From Bacteroidota bacterium (GTDB lineage: Bacteria > Bacteroidota > Bacteroidia > Bacteroidales > F082): DNA of 16,722 bases. Shown piece after piece: positions 16,244-16,722 of this stretch; positions within the stretch are counted from its first letter, which is position 1; every line of letters starts with the position of its first letter. The position numbers were made by a program, and so were the translations under genes. The DNA lies in assembly GCA_023396415.1 (NCBI GenBank), contig JAEWWJ010000097.1, positions 1 to 16,722 on the forward strand. Reading direction: 5' to 3'. The notes under the pieces were generated by a model. It saw only the letters and a program-made list of their open reading frames with translations. It made no database searches and was not told the origin of the DNA.

Positions 16244-16722
16244 ATGCGAATCGTTTCTATCTTTTTTGTTCTTAATCTGATGTCAGCTATTGTTCAGGCA
16301 CAGGAATGTAAACCATTGAATTATAATGTATATGATAGTTGGAATGACCTTGTTTCAATTCAACTTTCTAACAATGGAGCATTTGTCAGTTGGGAATGGA
16401 ATCCCCAACGCGGTGATGGAAACCTAATTCTTTTTACGGATAGAAGTCAAAAGTATGATACCCTTGAAAGAGGCGCCGGCGCTTCCTTTTTGCCACAAGA
16501 TCGGGGCTTGGTGTATAAAATAAAACCTCCATTCGACAGCCTGCGCAAACAAGAGCTGGCCGGTATAAAAGCCGAAAAACAGAGAAAAGATTCATTGCGG
16601 GTCAACCTCTTCAACAAAGACACCAGCCTTGTTTTTGGAGAGGTGAAAAGTTATCAAACAGCTAAAAAAGAAGGCCGATTGTTGGTGGTTCAATATGACG
16701 AAAGTTTTAAGCTTGCAAAAGA
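16244..16722 (+). CDS. Secreted S9/prolyl-oligopeptidase-like protein, N-terminal part (runs off right edge)
   Basis: The frame is open from ATG 16244 to the window end, about 159 residues. Residues 1-19 form a signal peptide (MRIVSIFFVLNLMSAIVQA) with cleavage likely after Ala19, so the product is exported. The mature start, with YDSWNDLVSIQLSNNGAFVSW and NPQRGDGNL, then KIKPPFDSLRKQELAGIKAEK, matches the beta-propeller start of a Bacteroidetes group of S9-like peptidases (recalled pattern 'W..I....LSNDGKWV.Y..NPQ.GDG'). The catalytic alpha/beta-hydrolase domain, expected several hundred residues on, is outside the window, so peptidase activity cannot be confirmed here. It is transcribed away from the glycogen operon. 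Confidence 0.75.
   Translation, partial: MRIVSIFFVLNLMSAIVQAQECKPLNYNVYDSWNDLVSIQLSNNGAFVSWEWNPQRGDGNLILFTDRSQKYDTLERGAGASFLPQDRGLVYKIKPPFDSLRKQELAGIKAEKQRKDSLRVNLFNKDTSLVFGEVKSYQTAKKEGRLLVVQYDESFKLAK

Overview
The window looks like a chromosomal segment of a Bacteroidetes (Bacteroidota) bacterium. Genes mostly lack clear Shine-Dalgarno sequences. Several intergenic regions carry the phylum's TAnnTTTG -7 promoter element, once paired with TTTG at the right spacing. The gene content also fits: a GH133/GT4/GH57 glycogen cluster, a GT3-type glycogen synthase, a lipoprotein glycosidase and an S9-type peptidase. I cannot name a genus.

Layout, left to right. (1) Positions 1-1560 are AT-rich and look like accessory DNA. 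They hold the start of a probable IS1595-family transposase running off the left edge, and a beta-class DNA methyltransferase gene split by one in-frame amber codon. (2) Positions 1711-4461 (-) encode a large lipoprotein glycosidase with a six-hairpin catalytic region, an Fn3-like domain and a C-terminal carbohydrate-binding module. Just upstream lies a short ORF resembling the C-terminus of a GH31-type glycosidase, probably a gene remnant. (3) Positions 4961-5500 (+) encode a GNAT acetyltransferase. (4) Positions 5797-14993 (-) form a four-gene glycogen/alpha-glucan operon, in transcription order: GH133 debranching enzyme, GT4 glycosyltransferase, GH57 amylase-like enzyme with an extra helical tail, and a 1413-residue fusion of GT3 glycogen synthase with a GT35 alpha-glucan phosphorylase. 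A good Bacteroidetes promoter precedes the operon and a strong hairpin terminator follows it. (5) Positions 14994-16243 are about 1.25 kb of AT-rich DNA without a convincing gene. (6) From 16244 (+) a secreted prolyl-oligopeptidase-like protein begins and runs off the right edge.

How the genes fit together. The operon combines polymer synthesis (GT3, probably also GT4), phosphorolysis (GT35), debranching (GH133) and alpha-glucan hydrolysis or transfer (GH57), which suggests cytoplasmic glycogen turnover. No glgC, glgB or phosphoglucomutase gene is in the window. The most notable feature is that one polypeptide carries both the chain-extending synthase and the chain-shortening phosphorylase.
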